Assembly (NCBI RefSeq): GCF_900166635.1
Contig: NZ_LT800497.1
Coordinates: 2,652,344 to 2,716,343, forward strand
Direction of reading: 5' to 3'
DNA length: 64,000 nt
From: Oceanobacillus timonensis
GTDB taxonomy: Bacteria; Bacillota; Bacilli; Bacillales; Amphibacillaceae
The notes below the pieces were generated by a model that was given only the letters and a program-made list of their open reading frames with translations, was not told the origin of the DNA and made no database searches. Position 1 is the first letter of the stretch; the number at the start of each line of letters is the position of its first letter. This document shows, piece after piece, positions 63,901 to 64,000 of this stretch. Both the position numbers and the translations under genes were made by a program.

Positions 63901-64000
63901 TAATTTTTAAACATGAGCTCTTCCAAATGATAAGAAATACCAGTTAACGCATATAACGCTGCTGTTTCTGTACGCAAAATCCGCTTTCCAAGCCGGATTG
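63900..64000 (-). CDS. rsmE: 16S rRNA (uracil1498-N3)-methyltransferase RsmE, C-terminal end (cut by window edge)
   Basis: The last 32 codons before TAG (63902-63900) read IRLGKRILRTETAALYALTGI then SYHLEELMFKN. The LGKRILRTETA stretch is the conserved end of the SPOUT-fold RsmE family, where the AdoMet-binding knot closes. It methylates U1498 of 16S rRNA. In B. subtilis (yqeU) it is directly next to yqeV/mtaB, which supports the call. Confidence 0.92.
   Translation of the reverse strand, partial: IRLGKRILRTETAALYALTGISYHLEELMFKN

Overview
The window is chromosomal DNA from a low-GC, endospore-forming, competence-encoding member of the Bacillaceae, most likely Oceanobacillus or a close relative. 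Most of it follows, almost gene for gene, the Bacillus subtilis yqg-yqf-yqe region: comG; ltaS-type/glcK/yqgQ/gluP; yqgN/rpmG; pbpA/yqgE/sodA; nfo/cshB; yqfO/trmK/cccA/sigA/dnaG; ppsR/ccpN/glyQS; recO/yqzL/era; dgkA/ybeY/pgpH/phoH/yqfD/yqfC; floA/nfeD/yqeY/rpsU; mtaB; rsmE. A group IIC intron whose 5' end and domain V closely resemble, from memory, the Oceanobacillus iheyensis intron of known crystal structure supports the genus-level guess. Nearly all genes lie on the minus strand.

Layout. 1-1046: 5' part of a group II intron with the N-terminus of its reverse transcriptase, apparently inserted in a palindromic intergenic repeat. 1249-5073: complete seven-gene comG competence pilus operon. 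5281-12439: yqzE, a lipoteichoic acid synthase, glucokinase, a SpoVAF-like germination protein and the rhomboid protease GluP. 12527-18857: folate salvage, ribosomal protein L33, two small membrane proteins, PBP2A, the transporter YqgE and superoxide dismutase. 19143-19703: six tRNA genes with a clear promoter and terminator. 20012-24834: Na/Pi cotransporter, an intact group IIC intron placed just behind the terminator of a short NfeD gene, and yqfZ.

25185-43048 carries DNA repair and RNA helicase genes, the dnaG-sigA pair, the gluconeogenesis regulators ppsR and ccpN, a T-box-controlled glyQS operon, recO, era and dgkA. 42230-42548 holds two more intergenic palindromic repeats, recognisably related to the one split by the first intron. 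43026-55088 carries ybeY, the c-di-AMP phosphodiesterase pgpH, phoH, yqfD/yqfC (sporulation), a flotillin operon with an extra half-length FloA paralogue between nfeD and floA, yqeY-rpsU, deoC and mtaB.

55089-63899 separates mtaB from rsmE and looks like an accessory insertion. It holds an EcsC-family protein, a membrane-anchored permuted papain-fold protein, a MerR/ABC exporter operon with a frameshifted permease, a divergent small catalase and a Bcr/CflA-type drug exporter. The points most worth a second look are the half-FloA gene, the repeat family with an intron inserted in one copy, the membrane papain-fold protein, the divergent catalase, and places where genes expected from B. subtilis synteny (ispG, yqfQ-ispH, antE-yqxD, cdd) are missing. 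I did not find a clearly new multi-gene defence or biosynthetic system.
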